Of a stretch of DNA of 64,000 nucleotides, positions 18,329-27,742 are shown in pieces (position 1 is the first letter of the stretch; every line of letters starts with the position of its first letter). A model generated the notes under the pieces. It did not search any database and was not told the DNA's origin. It saw only the letters and a list, made by a program, of their open reading frames with translations. Source of the DNA: Acidovorax sp. 107 (GTDB lineage Bacteria; Pseudomonadota; Gammaproteobacteria; Burkholderiales; Burkholderiaceae_C). The DNA lies in NCBI RefSeq assembly GCF_003058055.1, contig NZ_QBTZ01000001.1, positions 2,482,501 to 2,546,500 on the forward strand, read 5' to 3'. The position numbers were made by a program, and so were the translations under genes.

Positions 18329-20656
18329 TCAGCCCCTGCGTGGCTTGCGCGCCTTGCCTTTGCTGGACTTGCCCGCCACCGCCTTCTTGACCGATGCCTT
18401 GAGCGACTGGATGGGCGAACGCGCGGCTCGCTCGCGGGTCAGACCGGCCTGCTCGGTGGCCGAAGGGCCCGCGCCCTTCTCGGGCTTGCGCCCCCCAGAA
18501 CGCCCTCCGGCCTTGCGGGCGCCAGAGCCCTCGGCCCCTGCTCCCTTGTCCTTGAGCGCGCGGCCCAGCAGCTCTTCGCCCTCGCGCACCAGGCGGAAGT
18601 CGATCTTGCGGCCGTCCAAATCGACGCGGCTCACCTGCACCCGCACCCGCGCGCCAATGGCATATCGGATGCCGGTGCGCTCGCCACGCAGTTCCTGGCG
18701 CGCCTCGTCGAACTTGAAGTATTCGCCACCCAGCTCGGTGATGTGCACCAGGCCTTCGACGTACATGGCATCCAGCGTGACGAAGATGCCGAAGCTCGTC
18801 GCGGCACTGACCACGCCGCTGTACTCCTCGCCCAGGTGCTCGCGCATGTACTTGCACTTGAGCCAGGCTTCCACATCGCGGCTGGCCTCATCGGCGCGGC
18901 GTTCGTTGGCACTGCAGTGCAGGCCGGCAGCCTCCCAGGCCTGGGTGTCGCGGCTCGGAGGTTTCACATCTTTGCGCGGCTTGGTGCCAGGGGCAGCCAC
19001 GCGCGCCGCCAGGCGCTTGGCAAGCTTGGCATGGGCTTCGCCGGGCGTTGGCAAGGTGGGCAGCGCGTACTTCGTCTTGCCCAGAATCGCCTTGATGACC
19101 CGGTGCACCAGCAGGTCAGGGTAACGCCGGATCGGGCTGGTGAAGTGCGTGTAGGCCTCGAACGCCAGGCCAAAGTGGCCGCTGTTGACGGGCGTGTAGA
19201 TGGCCTGCTGCATGGACCGCAGCAGCATGGTGTGGATCTGCTGCGCGTCGGGCCGCTCCTTGGTCGCCTCGGCAATCGCCTGGAAGTCACCCGGCTTGGG
19301 GTCGTCGCCAATCGTCATGCCCACGGCCATGGCCTTGAGGTAATTGCGCAGGATCTCCTGCTTCTCGGGCGTGGGGCCTTCGTGCACACGGAACAGGCCC
19401 GGTTGGCCGCCCTGCGCGATGAAGTCGGCGCTGCACACGTTGGCGGCCAGCATGGCCTCTTCAATGAGCTTGTGCGCATCGTTGCGGGTGCGGGGCACGA
19501 TCTTTTCGATTCGGCCGTTCTCATCGCAGACGATCTGCGTCTCGGTGGTCTCAAAGTCCACGGCGCCGCGCGCCTGGCGTGCCACCAGCAGCGCACGGTA
19601 CACGTCGTGCAGGTTGAGCAGGTCCTTGACGCGGTCCTTGCGCTTGCTGGCCTCGGGGCCGCGCGTGTTGGCCAGGATGGCCGCGACCTCGGTGTACGTG
19701 AAGCGCGCGTGGCTGAACATCACGGCCGGATAGAACTGATAGGCGTGCACCTCGCCCTTGGCCGTGACCAGCATGTCGCAGACCATGCACAGGCGCTCTA
19801 CCTCGGGGTTGAGCGAGCACAGGCCGTTACTCAGCTTCTCGGGCAGCATGGGGATCACGCGGCGCGGGAAGTAGACGCTGGTGGCGCGGTCGTAGGCGTC
19901 GATGTCGATGGCGCTGCCGGTCTCCACATAGTGGCTCACATCCGCAATCGCCACCAGCAGGCGCCAGCCCTTGCTGCGGCCGACCTTCGCGGGCTCGCAG
20001 TACACGGCGTCGTCGAAGTCGCGGGCGTCTTCGCCGTCGATGGTGACCAGGGGCACGTCGGTCAGGTCCACACGGCGCTTCTTGTCCTGAGCGCGCACCT
20101 TGTCAGGCAACTCTTTAGCTTGCGCCAGGCACTCGGCAGAGAATTCGTGCGGCACGCCGTACTTGCGCACCGCGATCTCGATCTCCATGCCGGGGTCGTC
20201 CACCTCGCCCAGCACTTCGGTGATGCGGCCCACAGGCTGGCCGAACAGTGCTGGGGGTTCTGTCAGTTCAACCACCACGACCTGCCCCGGCTTCGCGGCG
20301 CCTGTCGCGCCCTTGGGGATCAGCACATCCTGGCCATAGCGCTTGTCTTCGGGGGCCACAAGCCACACGCCGCTTTCCTGCAGCAGTCGGCCAATGATGG
20401 GCTGGGGTGGACGCTCGATGATTTCCACAACGCGCCCTTCGGGGCGGCCACGGCGGTCCTGCCGCACGATGCGCACGCGCACGCGATCCTTATGCAGCAC
20501 GGCGCGCATTTCGTTGGGGGGGATGTAGATGTCGCCTTCGCCATCGTCGCGGATGACGAAACCGTGTCCATCACGGTGCCCTTGCACGCTGCCTTCGATC
20601 TCTTGCGACAAATGTGTTGCCGGTTGCGTGCCGGGGGTGGTTTTTTTGTTATACAA
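18329..20656 (-). CDS. rnr: Ribonuclease R
   Basis: A 775-residue processive 3'-5' exoribonuclease that degrades structured RNA. In order: OB/cold-shock domains (GHGFVIRDDGEGDIYIPPN), the RNB catalytic domain with the acidic motif VTIDGEDARDFDDAVY and the CSLNPEVERLCMVCDM region, an S1 domain (EEYSGVVSAATSFGIFVTLD), and a Lys/Arg/Gly-rich tail of about 80 residues. The start is taken as TTG at 20656, preceded by AGGAAAG at seven bases; a second TTG at 20611 is possible. The frame is open to 20839, but that part is antisense to a tRNA. There is no ATG at the N-terminus. Confidence 0.92.
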   Translation of the reverse strand: MYNKKTTPGTQPATHLSQEIEGSVQGHRDGHGFVIRDDGEGDIYIPPNEMRAVLHKDRVRVRIVRQDRRGRPEGRVVEIIERPPQPIIGRLLQESGVWLVAPEDKRYGQDVLIPKGATGAAKPGQVVVVELTEPPALFGQPVGRITEVLGEVDDPGMEIEIAVRKYGVPHEFSAECLAQAKELPDKVRAQDKKRRVDLTDVPLVTIDGEDARDFDDAVYCEPAKVGRSKGWRLLVAIADVSHYVETGSAIDIDAYDRATSVYFPRRVIPMLPEKLSNGLCSLNPEVERLCMVCDMLVTAKGEVHAYQFYPAVMFSHARFTYTEVAAILANTRGPEASKRKDRVKDLLNLHDVYRALLVARQARGAVDFETTETQIVCDENGRIEKIVPRTRNDAHKLIEEAMLAANVCSADFIAQGGQPGLFRVHEGPTPEKQEILRNYLKAMAVGMTIGDDPKPGDFQAIAEATKERPDAQQIHTMLLRSMQQAIYTPVNSGHFGLAFEAYTHFTSPIRRYPDLLVHRVIKAILGKTKYALPTLPTPGEAHAKLAKRLAARVAAPGTKPRKDVKPPSRDTQAWEAAGLHCSANERRADEASRDVEAWLKCKYMREHLGEEYSGVVSAATSFGIFVTLDAMYVEGLVHITELGGEYFKFDEARQELRGERTGIRYAIGARVRVQVSRVDLDGRKIDFRLVREGEELLGRALKDKGAGAEGSGARKAGGRSGGRKPEKGAGPSATEQAGLTRERAARSPIQSLKASVKKAVAGKSSKGKARKPRRG

Positions 20657-20657
20657 T
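20652..20657 (+). promoter_or_regulatory. -10 element of the first tRNA-Leu, overlapping the rnr start codon
   Basis: TACAAT (within TATACAAT) lies 19 bases before the tRNA 5' end and covers the TTG start codon of the divergent rnr gene. No convincing -35 at 17 bases was found; the nearest TTGCGT is 22 bases away. Confidence 0.5.
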
Positions 20658-20675
20658 CTTAGTCTTTCCTGAAAT

Positions 20676-20760
<85 letters not shown>

Positions 20761-20798
20761 AGTTTAACGAGAACCAGTGATGGTTTTCAAAATATCGA

Positions 20799-20826
20799 AG
20801 CCGCTGTAACAACAGCGGCTTTTTTA
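20799..20826 (+). terminator. Intrinsic terminator after the first tRNA-Leu
   Basis: AGCCGCTG-TAACAA-CAGCGGCT followed by TTTTTAT. A perfect eight-base stem with a T run, 38 bases after the tRNA 3' end. Confidence 0.9.
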
Positions 20827-20906
20827 TTTTTCGATGCACATTGCATTGCTTGCCGACGGCTTCTTATTTGGCCTCTTTGAAGCGTTCGGCATATTTTTTT
20901 GAAAAC

Positions 20907-20938
20907 TTTCCGGAAGCCCTAATTTTTTGTCCTATAAT
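20907..20938 (+). promoter_or_regulatory. Promoter of the second tRNA-Leu
   Basis: A consensus TATAAT at 20933-20938 lies 17 bases before the tRNA 5' end, preceded by an AT-rich tract. The only -35-like hexamer, TTTCCG, is 20 bases away, so the -35 is weak. With the terminator upstream it makes the second tRNA a separate transcription unit. Confidence 0.65.
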
Positions 20939-20955
20939 TCGAGGCTGATCTGAAA

Positions 20956-21040
<85 letters not shown>

Positions 21041-21051
21041 AACACATAAAA

Positions 21052-21078
21052 AGCCGTTGCAACTGCAACGGCTTTTTT
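21052..21078 (+). terminator. Intrinsic terminator after the second tRNA-Leu
   Basis: AGCCGTTGCA and TGCAACGGCT form a ten-base stem with a two-base loop (AC), followed by TTTTTT. It begins 11 bases after the tRNA. Confidence 0.9.
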
Positions 21079-21093
21079 GTTTTCGACCCGCCA

Positions 21094-21130
21094 AAGAAAA
21101 AAAACGAGACCGCCAGCAGCGATCTCGTCT
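21094..21130 (-). terminator. Intrinsic terminator of the DUF349 gene
   Basis: On the minus strand ACGAGATCGC-TGCTG-GCGGTCTCGT is followed by eight Ts. It starts 55 bases after the DUF349 stop and lies back to back with the tRNA terminator. Confidence 0.85.
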
Positions 21131-21185
21131 TGTGTGTAGCGCCACGAGCACACGCACCTGCATGCGCGTGCCCAATACCCTTCGG

Positions 21186-23957
21186 TTACTTACGCAGCAG
21201 CGTCTTCAGCACATTCTGCAAACGGCGCGCGTTCGCAGCATCGTTGGTGCTCGCCAGCACGCGCGCCACATCCTGACCCCAGGTCTGGGCAGGTGCTGGG
21301 TCATTGCGACGCGTGAGCAACTGCAGCTGCAGCATGCGCCGCGCGGAGATGTGCTCCGCAGGCGTTGGAGCCTCAGCCGCCATTTCGAGGCGCAGCAGCG
21401 CTTCTGCGGCATCCCCCTTGGGCGCAGCCGACAGCGCTTGTGTCCAGGCGCTGCGCACCGATGGCGTGACGCCCGAGCCCAGGTCCTGCGTACCAGGCAC
21501 CAGCGCTGCATCGCGCTTCTCCCACGCCGTCAACAACTGGGTCAGGGCTTCACCATGGGCCTGTGCGGCCAGCTTCTTCAGTGCCAGCTGCGCGTGCTCC
21601 ATGGCCTCGCGCTGAGCGCGGAACGCCGTGTCGCCCAGACGAGGGCCACGGTCCTCGAACGCCGGGCGATCACCAAAACGGCCACCTCGGTCGGCGCGAT
21701 CACCCATGCGACTCTCCGCGCGGGGGCCACGGGCACCGTCGCGGTCGCCAGGACGACCATCGCGGCGGTCGCCAGGTCGCGCACCACGGCCAGGGGCCAC
21801 CGGAGCGTCTTTCTTCATGCCAGGGCGGTCGTCCCCACGCACAGCGACAACAGGTCGCGCGACAGGCTTGGGGACCGCAGGTGCTGGCGCAGGCGCAGGG
21901 GCAGCAACGTCGCCCCCTTCCGCCGCATCTGCAGCCCCATCAGCCCCGCTTTCGGTAGCGGCCGGAGCAGCATTCGCCTGCGCTTCTGCGTGTGACTGGG
22001 CATCTTTGTTGGCCGTGGCAACGGCTTCCGCCGCCTGGGCCTGACCGCGCAATGCGGCTTCCAGCGCCTGCATGGCGGCACGGATCTGCTGCGCATCACC
22101 AGTGGCGTTGGCAGCCTCCAGGGCCTTGGAGGCGTCCAGAACCACGCGGTCCCGCGCACTCAGCTCGGTGACAGCGCGATCACGATCCGCCGACTTGCGG
22201 TTGAACGCCTCGTCAATGGGCTTACGGAAAGCGTCCCACAGCTTTTGCTCGTGCTTGCGGTCCAGCGGCACCGTCTGCGCCTCAGCCTGCCAGCGCTGCT
22301 GCAGCGCCTTGACGGCATCGATGCGCAGCGACGGCGCAGCGCCCAGTGCGGTGGCCTCGTCGATCATCGCGTGGCGACGCGCCAGGCTTTCCTTTTGCGC
22401 TGCCTCCAGTGGCGCTGCGGCCAGGGCAATGGCCTGCTTCCACAAAGGCTGCAGTTCGGCAAAGATTTTTTCACCCACATGGCCGCCCTCGCGCCAGCGG
22501 TCGCCAAACTGGTACAGCGCGCGGTTGATGGCCTTCCAGTCGCCAGATGCAGCGTGCTCTTGCGCCCAGGCCTTGACCTCTTCGATCAACGCCAGGCGCT
22601 GGGCCTTGTGCTCGGCCGCTTCAGCGCGGATCTTGTCCAGCCAGGTCTCGACCACCTTGTGCGCAGCGTTGCAGGCTTCGTCAAATTTCTTCCACAGTGC
22701 ATGGTTGGGCGCGCCCCCCTGGTCCGCCTGCTTCCACTGATCTCGCAGATTGCGCAAGGTCTCCTGCATCTTGCGGCCACCCAGGGCCTGGCCCTCGGGG
22801 CGGTTGAGCAGCGCTTCGGCCTTGGCCACTAGGTCTTCACGCACCTGGTCGGCACTCCAGCGTTGCCAGCCTTCCAGCTCACCGGCAGCCACCAGCGCCG
22901 TGTGCACCTGCTGCTCCAGGGCATTGTCAATGTGTTTGCCATGCGCCTTGAGCACGGCGCGCAGCGCAGCCGCTGCGCCAGCGCTGGCCTTGCCGTGGCC
23001 TTCGGCGGTTTCTTTTTCAAGGGTTGCCAACGCATCACGCACCAGTTGGTGGGCCTTTTCGATCACCTCTGGCGACACCTTGGGCTTGGCAACACGCGCT
23101 GGCTTGCTGGCGGCGGCAGACGCCGCAGCAGCGGCCGCAGCCTCCGTGGGCAGTCCACGTGCGGCGCGCAATTCGTCTGCCCACACCGGCACGGGTGGCA
23201 GCGGCGCATGGGCGTCCTCGGCGGCGGCGACGGCCTGTGCGAGCGCGGGCTGAAAAGCCTCCCACACCACCAAAAGCTGCGTACGCGAAGCATCCAGCAG
23301 CGGCGGGAAACGCGCCTCCACACTCGCCCAGCTCGCGTCACCTGTCAGCTCCTGGGCCTGCTCCTGCCAACGTGCCACATCAGCACGCAGCAGCTCCAGC
23401 GCGGCCTGCGCATCGCGCCAGGGCTTGGTGGAAAGCACCTCGATGCGCTGAGCCAGCAGCACGGCGGCCTCGCGCTGCACCTGAACGCGGTGTTGCAGGT
23501 CTTCGATCACCTTGACCCGGTCCGCGACCTGCACCTTGAGCAGTGACAGCGGCTCGCGCGACAGCGGCGCACCGGCCTTCGCGGCATCACGCTGCCAGGC
23601 CAGGGCATCTGCAATATTGAGCTTGGGGGCCGCTAGCAGGGCCTGGGCCTTGTCCGCCCATTCCGCGGCAATGGCTTCCTGCCCCTTGGCACGGCGGATT
23701 TCGTCCAGGCGCTCGCGCACGGCGCGGGCTGCGCCCTTGTCGCGTCCGCTCAGCTCCTTGAACACCTCCTGCAATTGCTCGGGGGCTGGCTGCGTGGCCA
23801 GCCAGTCGCGGATGCGAGAGGCACGCTCACCCGACGTGGCGGCAGAAAAAGCGCCGCCGGTCAGCGCATCGAGCGGGTGCGGCTCGTGGGTTTTGGCCGG
23901 GGCCGGATTCACTTCAGGTGCGTCGGACATTTTGCTGCGGGAAAAAAATGGAAACAT
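21186..23957 (-). CDS. Large DUF349 domain protein
   Basis: A 923-residue cytosolic protein, Ala- and Gln-rich and strongly helical, with repeated segments of the DUF349 type (for example MQETLRNLRDQWKQADQGG, then LWKKFDEACNAAHKVVETWL, and LWDAFRKPIDEAFNRKSADRD). An Ala/Pro-rich linker and an Arg/Gly/Asp-rich low-complexity block (about residues 770-830, with GDRDGARGP) precede a helical C-terminus. The molecular function of the family is not established. The start is the ATG of MFPFFSRSKM; MSDAPEV nine codons on is an alternative. It is a single gene with its own terminator. Confidence 0.85.
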   Translation of the reverse strand: MFPFFSRSKMSDAPEVNPAPAKTHEPHPLDALTGGAFSAATSGERASRIRDWLATQPAPEQLQEVFKELSGRDKGAARAVRERLDEIRRAKGQEAIAAEWADKAQALLAAPKLNIADALAWQRDAAKAGAPLSREPLSLLKVQVADRVKVIEDLQHRVQVQREAAVLLAQRIEVLSTKPWRDAQAALELLRADVARWQEQAQELTGDASWASVEARFPPLLDASRTQLLVVWEAFQPALAQAVAAAEDAHAPLPPVPVWADELRAARGLPTEAAAAAAASAAASKPARVAKPKVSPEVIEKAHQLVRDALATLEKETAEGHGKASAGAAAALRAVLKAHGKHIDNALEQQVHTALVAAGELEGWQRWSADQVREDLVAKAEALLNRPEGQALGGRKMQETLRNLRDQWKQADQGGAPNHALWKKFDEACNAAHKVVETWLDKIRAEAAEHKAQRLALIEEVKAWAQEHAASGDWKAINRALYQFGDRWREGGHVGEKIFAELQPLWKQAIALAAAPLEAAQKESLARRHAMIDEATALGAAPSLRIDAVKALQQRWQAEAQTVPLDRKHEQKLWDAFRKPIDEAFNRKSADRDRAVTELSARDRVVLDASKALEAANATGDAQQIRAAMQALEAALRGQAQAAEAVATANKDAQSHAEAQANAAPAATESGADGAADAAEGGDVAAPAPAPAPAVPKPVARPVVAVRGDDRPGMKKDAPVAPGRGARPGDRRDGRPGDRDGARGPRAESRMGDRADRGGRFGDRPAFEDRGPRLGDTAFRAQREAMEHAQLALKKLAAQAHGEALTQLLTAWEKRDAALVPGTQDLGSGVTPSVRSAWTQALSAAPKGDAAEALLRLEMAAEAPTPAEHISARRMLQLQLLTRRNDPAPAQTWGQDVARVLASTNDAANARRLQNVLKTLLRK

Positions 23958-24261
23958 GGATCCAATGGATAACGAAGGCGTACCAAGCGCAGGGCCTGGG
24001 GCCATGCCCGAGCGACCGCACCATGCGCACGCGAGGGCAACAAGGGAGCTATTTTCACCGGATTGGGCCATCAGGCTGCCACAGGGTGCTGCATCAACAC
24101 CCACAGGTGATCTGGCACAAGGCCCTGCGAGGCAGACGGCCCCGGAAATCAACCTTTGCCAGGGCGCGCCCGACACTCCGGGCGATGGGTCGCCGCTCTA
24201 GGGAACAGCCCCCATTATCTATATATAAGACCGTGCCGCCCACCCGCCCCCCGGGCGGCAC

Positions 24262-24498
24262 CAATAAGAAAGCCCGACGAGCAGTGCCTGAAGGGCCTGC
24301 CCGCCGGGCTTGACGGCTGACACAACGGTCTTTGCCATCGGTCGCAACGCGGAGATAAAGGTCCGCACGGCGAGGAGGCAAGGTATTGCCTCCAGGGGTT
24401 GCCATGGAAGCGGCATCTGCTGCACCTTGGCACTGAATGCCCTCGGAGGGAGACTTCGCTTCGTCTGGCGATGCCTGAAATCTACAGGCGCCTCCACC
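24262..24498 (-). ncRNA. Candidate structured non-coding RNA, family not recognised
   Basis: The minus strand of this gap encodes a run of strong hairpins: GCCTG-TAGATTT-CAGGC, AGAC-GAAGCGAA-GTCT, GGCA-TTCAG-TGCC, GGAGGCAA-TACC-TTGCCTCC and GCGGA-CCTTTATC-TCCGC. It ends in a 15-base stem at 24270-24311 followed by TTTCTTATT. Two positions of that stem are G-U on the minus strand but A-C on the plus strand, which argues for minus-strand transcription. A weak promoter (TTGAGT at 24524-24519, 17 bases, TAAGGT) would start it near 24490. It lacks recognisable tmRNA, RNase P or SRP RNA motifs; 6S could not be judged without a covariance search. Confidence 0.45.
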
Positions 24499-24630
24499 TT
24501 ATCAAACTCGCCTCGCCAACTCAAATCGGATTCTCAATGGCAGCAGAACGCCCGATTGAATTTGACATCTTGATGTCCGCCACCCGTCGGTCGTCCACAG
24601 CGCAAAACCATACCTTCAGACCCAAAAACT

Positions 24631-24677
24631 GTGATTTTTTACATATTTTTCATAATTTTTATGTCTAAAAAAATCAC
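24631..24677. repeat. AT-rich palindrome in the 951-base non-coding gap
   Basis: GTGATTTTTT and ACAT on the left mirror ATGT and AAAAAAATCAC on the right, with a 16-base AT-only centre apart from one C. It ends ten bases before the -35 of the lytic transglycosylase promoter. It could be a UP-like or regulator-binding site. The rest of the gap from 23958 to 24908 contains the RNA candidate and promoter listed separately; 23958-24230 shows nothing firm beyond an AT-rich TATATATA patch. Confidence 0.6.
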
Positions 24678-24686
24678 TTGTTAGTA

Positions 24687-24716
24687 TTGACTGTGCATTT
24701 AGTGAGCTTCTAGAAT
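24687..24716 (+). promoter_or_regulatory. Sigma70-like promoter for the lytic transglycosylase gene
   Basis: TTGACT, 18 bases, TAGAAT. The leader to the start codon is about 190 bases and carries the hairpin AGCCC-CAAAAACA-GGGCT just after the expected start point. Confidence 0.75.
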
Positions 24717-24908
24717 CCGCCAGCCCCAAAAACAGGGCTAGTACAAACCCCAATCGCTGCCGAACCCGGCTAAGTCAATCCAGGGCGCCAAGCACTCCAC
24801 AGACGTGCAGCCCGGGCTTGATGGCGTACCAATCCAGGCGATCTGCCAGCAAAGCCCAGTCCACCGCGACTGCACCGCTTGACTGGCCCGCCTCAGAAAG
24901 GAAGAGCT

Positions 24909-25754
24909 ATGACAGCGTCAGGAAAAATAGTCTCCGGCGTGCGAACTTTCGCGGCCGACGTGACCGAAGGTTTTCTTGAAATCACCCACAACAGCTTTGC
25001 CCTCATCGGCTTGGCCGTTGCCTTTGTCGTGATTGCGCTCACGGCACGGCCCGATCTGCGCCAAGCTGGCGAAGAGCAACTGATGAACTGGCTGCAAGCC
25101 CGCCAAGTGGAAATGCTGGGCATGCCCATCGAACCCGAAGCCAGCGAGCGCGCGACGGCTGTGAACCCCAAAGACCTGCCCAAGGAGCAGGCTGCCGTGG
25201 CCTTCTGGCTCAGCAAGAAATACCGCGTGGCTCCCGAGCCCCTGAGCGCTCTGGTGGCCGAGGCCTATGAGATTGGCACCCGGGCCAAGATCGACCCCAC
25301 CCTGATCCTGGCCATCATGGCCATCGAATCCAGCTTCAACCCGTTTGCAGAAAGCGCAGTGGGCGCCCAAGGGCTGATGCAGGTGATGACCCGCGTGCAC
25401 ACCGACAAGTACCAGAACTTTGGCGGCCACTTTGCCGCCTTCGACCCGGTCAGCAACCTGCGGGTCGGTGTGAAAGTGCTGCAGGAATGCATCGCCCGTG
25501 CCGGCTCGCTGGAAGGTGGCCTGCGCTTTTATGTGGGCGCTGGCAACATGGCCGACGATGGCGGTTACGCCGCCAAGGTGATGGCGGAGCATTTCCGCCT
25601 GCGCCAGGTGGCGGGTGGCCGCGCAGTGCCCTTCAATCCTCCGCCCTCTTTGTCTACCCAAGCTCCGGTGCAAAGCATCCCTGCAGTGGCGCCCCGCACC
25701 ACGCCTTCCGTGGGAACCAGCGACAAGGTCGCACTGTTGACGCCTGGCCTCTGA
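24909..25754 (+). CDS. Membrane-anchored lytic transglycosylase (SLT domain)
   Basis: A 281-residue peptidoglycan hydrolase. An N-terminal membrane segment (FALIGLAVAFVVIALTA, about residues 32-48) anchors it with the rest in the periplasm. The SLT domain spans about 120-240, with the catalytic Glu in AIMAIESSFNPFAESAVGAQ followed by GLMQVM, and the typical YVGAGNMADDGGYAAKV. It ends in a Pro/Ser/Thr-rich tail. The start is the ATG with upstream AAAGGAAG; an in-frame upstream start at 24879 is less well placed. Confidence 0.88.
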   Translation: MTASGKIVSGVRTFAADVTEGFLEITHNSFALIGLAVAFVVIALTARPDLRQAGEEQLMNWLQARQVEMLGMPIEPEASERATAVNPKDLPKEQAAVAFWLSKKYRVAPEPLSALVAEAYEIGTRAKIDPTLILAIMAIESSFNPFAESAVGAQGLMQVMTRVHTDKYQNFGGHFAAFDPVSNLRVGVKVLQECIARAGSLEGGLRFYVGAGNMADDGGYAAKVMAEHFRLRQVAGGRAVPFNPPPSLSTQAPVQSIPAVAPRTTPSVGTSDKVALLTPGL

Positions 25755-25840
25755 AAGGCAGGCAATCCGGCCCCCAGGCAAGGGCCATTGCGCCAAGCGG
25801 TTGGGATGCGCGCCATCGGTGCCGTGTCGGCTACACTACC

Positions 25841-26001
25841 GGGGTACGTGACTGGCGATAGGCGCTGCATTCAGCCACTGAATGCAGCCGCTGACGTGGA
25901 AACCAGCAAGAACCTACTTCTTGTGAACCACTGGGAAGCGTGCCGCAGGGGGCCTGCCCTATGCGTTCAGCCGTTCGCCTGGGCAGCCCTTGTTTCAAGG
26001 G
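25841..26001 (+). promoter_or_regulatory. ZTP (pfl-type) riboswitch upstream of glyA
   Basis: The glyA leader carries the conserved parts of the pfl/ZTP aptamer in order: CGTGACTGGCG at 25847, a variable hairpin (CTGCATTCAGCCACTGAATG), ACGTGGAAACCAGC at 25894, CCACTGGGAAGCGTG at 25928, and GCCGTTCGCCTGGGCA near 25970. A hairpin CCCTTG-TTT-CAAGGG follows at 25987-26001, just before the Shine-Dalgarno region. ZTP riboswitches sense the alarmone that builds up when 10-formyl-THF is short and switch on folate and purine genes; glyA is a known target class. A TACACT -10 at 25832 would start the transcript at the aptamer. Confidence 0.88.
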
Positions 26002-26026
26002 ACACAAGTTCATAGGACTGCCAATC

Positions 26027-27271
26027 ATGTACGACCGCAAAATTCTTGTCGAACAAACCGACCCCGAACTGTTTGCCGCCATCCAGGCCGAGAACGCCCG
26101 CCAAGAGCACCACATCGAGCTGATCGCCAGCGAAAACTACGCCTCTCCCGCCGTGATGTGGGCGCAAGGCACCCAGCTGACCAACAAGTACGCCGAAGGC
26201 TACCCCGGCAAGCGCTATTACGGTGGTTGCGAGCATGTGGACGTGGCCGAGCAACTGGCCATCGACCGCGTCAAGCAGATCTTCGGCGCAGAAGCCGCCA
26301 ACGTGCAGCCGCACTGCGGCGCATCCGCCAACGAAGCCGTGTTCCTGGCCTTCCTCAAGCCCGGCGACACGATCATGGGCATGAGCCTGGCCGAAGGTGG
26401 CCACCTGACGCACGGCATGCCGCTGAACATGTCGGGCAAGTGGTTCAACGTGGTGTCCTACGGCCTCGATGCCAACGAAGCCATCGACTACGAAGCGATG
26501 GAAAAGAAGGCCCACGAAACCAAGCCCAAGCTCATCATCGCCGGTGCCTCGGCCTACAGCCTGCACATCGACTTCGCACGCTTTGCCAAGGTGGCCAAGG
26601 ACGTGGGCGCGATCTTCATGGTGGACATGGCCCACTACGCCGGCCTGATCGCCGCCGGTGTGTACCCCAACCCCGTGCCCCACGCCGACGTGGTCACCTC
26701 CACCACGCACAAGAGCCTGCGCGGCCCGCGCGGCGGCATCATCCTGATGAAGGCACAGCACGAGAAGGCCATCAACAGTGCCATCTTCCCTGGTCTGCAG
26801 GGCGGCCCGCTGATGCACGTGATCGCCGCCAAGGCCGTGGCCTTCAAGGAAGCACTGCAGCCCGAGTTCAAGACCTACCAGGAACAGGTGGCCAAGAACG
26901 CCAAGGTGGTGGCCGAGACGCTGACTGCACGCGGCCTGCGCATCGTGAGCGGTGGCACCCAAAGCCACGTGATGCTGGTGGACCTGCGCGCCAAGGGCAT
27001 CACCGGCAAGGAAGCCGAGGCCGTGCTGGGCGCCGCCCACATGACCATCAACAAGAACGCGATCCCCAACGACCCTGAAAAGCCGATGGTGACCAGCGGC
27101 GTGCGCATTGGCACCCCCGCCATGACCACGCGTGGCTTCAAGGAAGAAGAAGCCCGCATCACGGCCAACCTGATCGCCGACGTGCTGGACAACCCCCGCG
27201 ACGAGGCCAACATCGCCGCCGTGCGTGCCAAGGTCAACGCCCTGACCGCACGTTTCCCGGTCTACCGTTAA
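26027..27271 (+). CDS. glyA: Serine hydroxymethyltransferase
   Basis: A 414-residue PLP enzyme that converts serine and tetrahydrofolate to glycine and 5,10-methylene-THF, the main one-carbon source. Signatures: [20 protein letters not shown] near the N-terminus, the PLP-lysine region [19 protein letters not shown], and [16 protein letters not shown]. The start is the ATG of [10 protein letters not shown], downstream of the riboswitch. Its product is used by ThyA and purine synthesis, consistent with ZTP control. nrdR follows 21 bases later. Confidence 0.98.
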   Translation: MYDRKILVEQTDPELFAAIQAENARQEHHIELIASENYASPAVMWAQGTQLTNKYAEGYPGKRYYGGCEHVDVAEQLAIDRVKQIFGAEAANVQPHCGASANEAVFLAFLKPGDTIMGMSLAEGGHLTHGMPLNMSGKWFNVVSYGLDANEAIDYEAMEKKAHETKPKLIIAGASAYSLHIDFARFAKVAKDVGAIFMVDMAHYAGLIAAGVYPNPVPHADVVTSTTHKSLRGPRGGIILMKAQHEKAINSAIFPGLQGGPLMHVIAAKAVAFKEALQPEFKTYQEQVAKNAKVVAETLTARGLRIVSGGTQSHVMLVDLRAKGITGKEAEAVLGAAHMTINKNAIPNDPEKPMVTSGVRIGTPAMTTRGFKEEEARITANLIADVLDNPRDEANIAAVRAKVNALTARFPVYR

Positions 27272-27292
27272 GCAAGCCGGTTCTCTGCGCCC

Positions 27293-27742
27293 ATGAAGTG
27301 CCCCTTCTGCAGCCACCTCGAAACGCAAGTCGTTGAAACGCGGGTGTCTGAGGATGGGGTCTTCATCCGCCGCCGCCGCCAGTGCGGCGCGTGCGACAAG
27401 CGCTTCACCACCTACGAGCGGCCGGAAGTGAACTTTCCGGCCATCGTCAAGAAGGACGGCCGGCGCATTGAATACGACCGCAGCAAGCTGCTGGGCTCGT
27501 TCAACCTGGCATTGCGCAAGCGGCCCGTGAGCACCGACCAGATCGACAGCGCCATTGAGCGCATCGAAGAGAAACTGCTCAACCTGGGGCAGCGTGAAGT
27601 GATCTCCAGCCGCATCGGCGAGCTGGTGATGCGCGAGCTCAAGAAGCTCGACAAGGTGGCCTACATCCGCTTTGCCAGCGTGTACCGCAGCTTCGAAGAC
27701 ATCGACGACTTCCGTGCCATGGTTGATGAAGTGCGCAAGTAG
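27293..27742 (+). CDS. nrdR: Transcriptional repressor NrdR
   Basis: A 149-residue zinc-ribbon and ATP-cone repressor of ribonucleotide reductase genes. The ribbon is formed by MKCPFC and [16 protein letters not shown]; the ATP-cone follows (about residues 49-139). Length and sequence match the family. It lies directly after glyA, an arrangement common in Burkholderiales, and probably shares its transcript. Confidence 0.96.
   Translation: MKCPFCSHLETQVVETRVSEDGVFIRRRRQCGACDKRFTTYERPEVNFPAIVKKDGRRIEYDRSKLLGSFNLALRKRPVSTDQIDSAIERIEEKLLNLGQREVISSRIGELVMRELKKLDKVAYIRFASVYRSFEDIDDFRAMVDEVRK

Noticed and set aside
24219..24573. Overlapping frames of 87 and 101 codons in the 951-base gap
   Set aside because: No signature, one needs a TTG start without Shine-Dalgarno, and the region is better explained as structured RNA.
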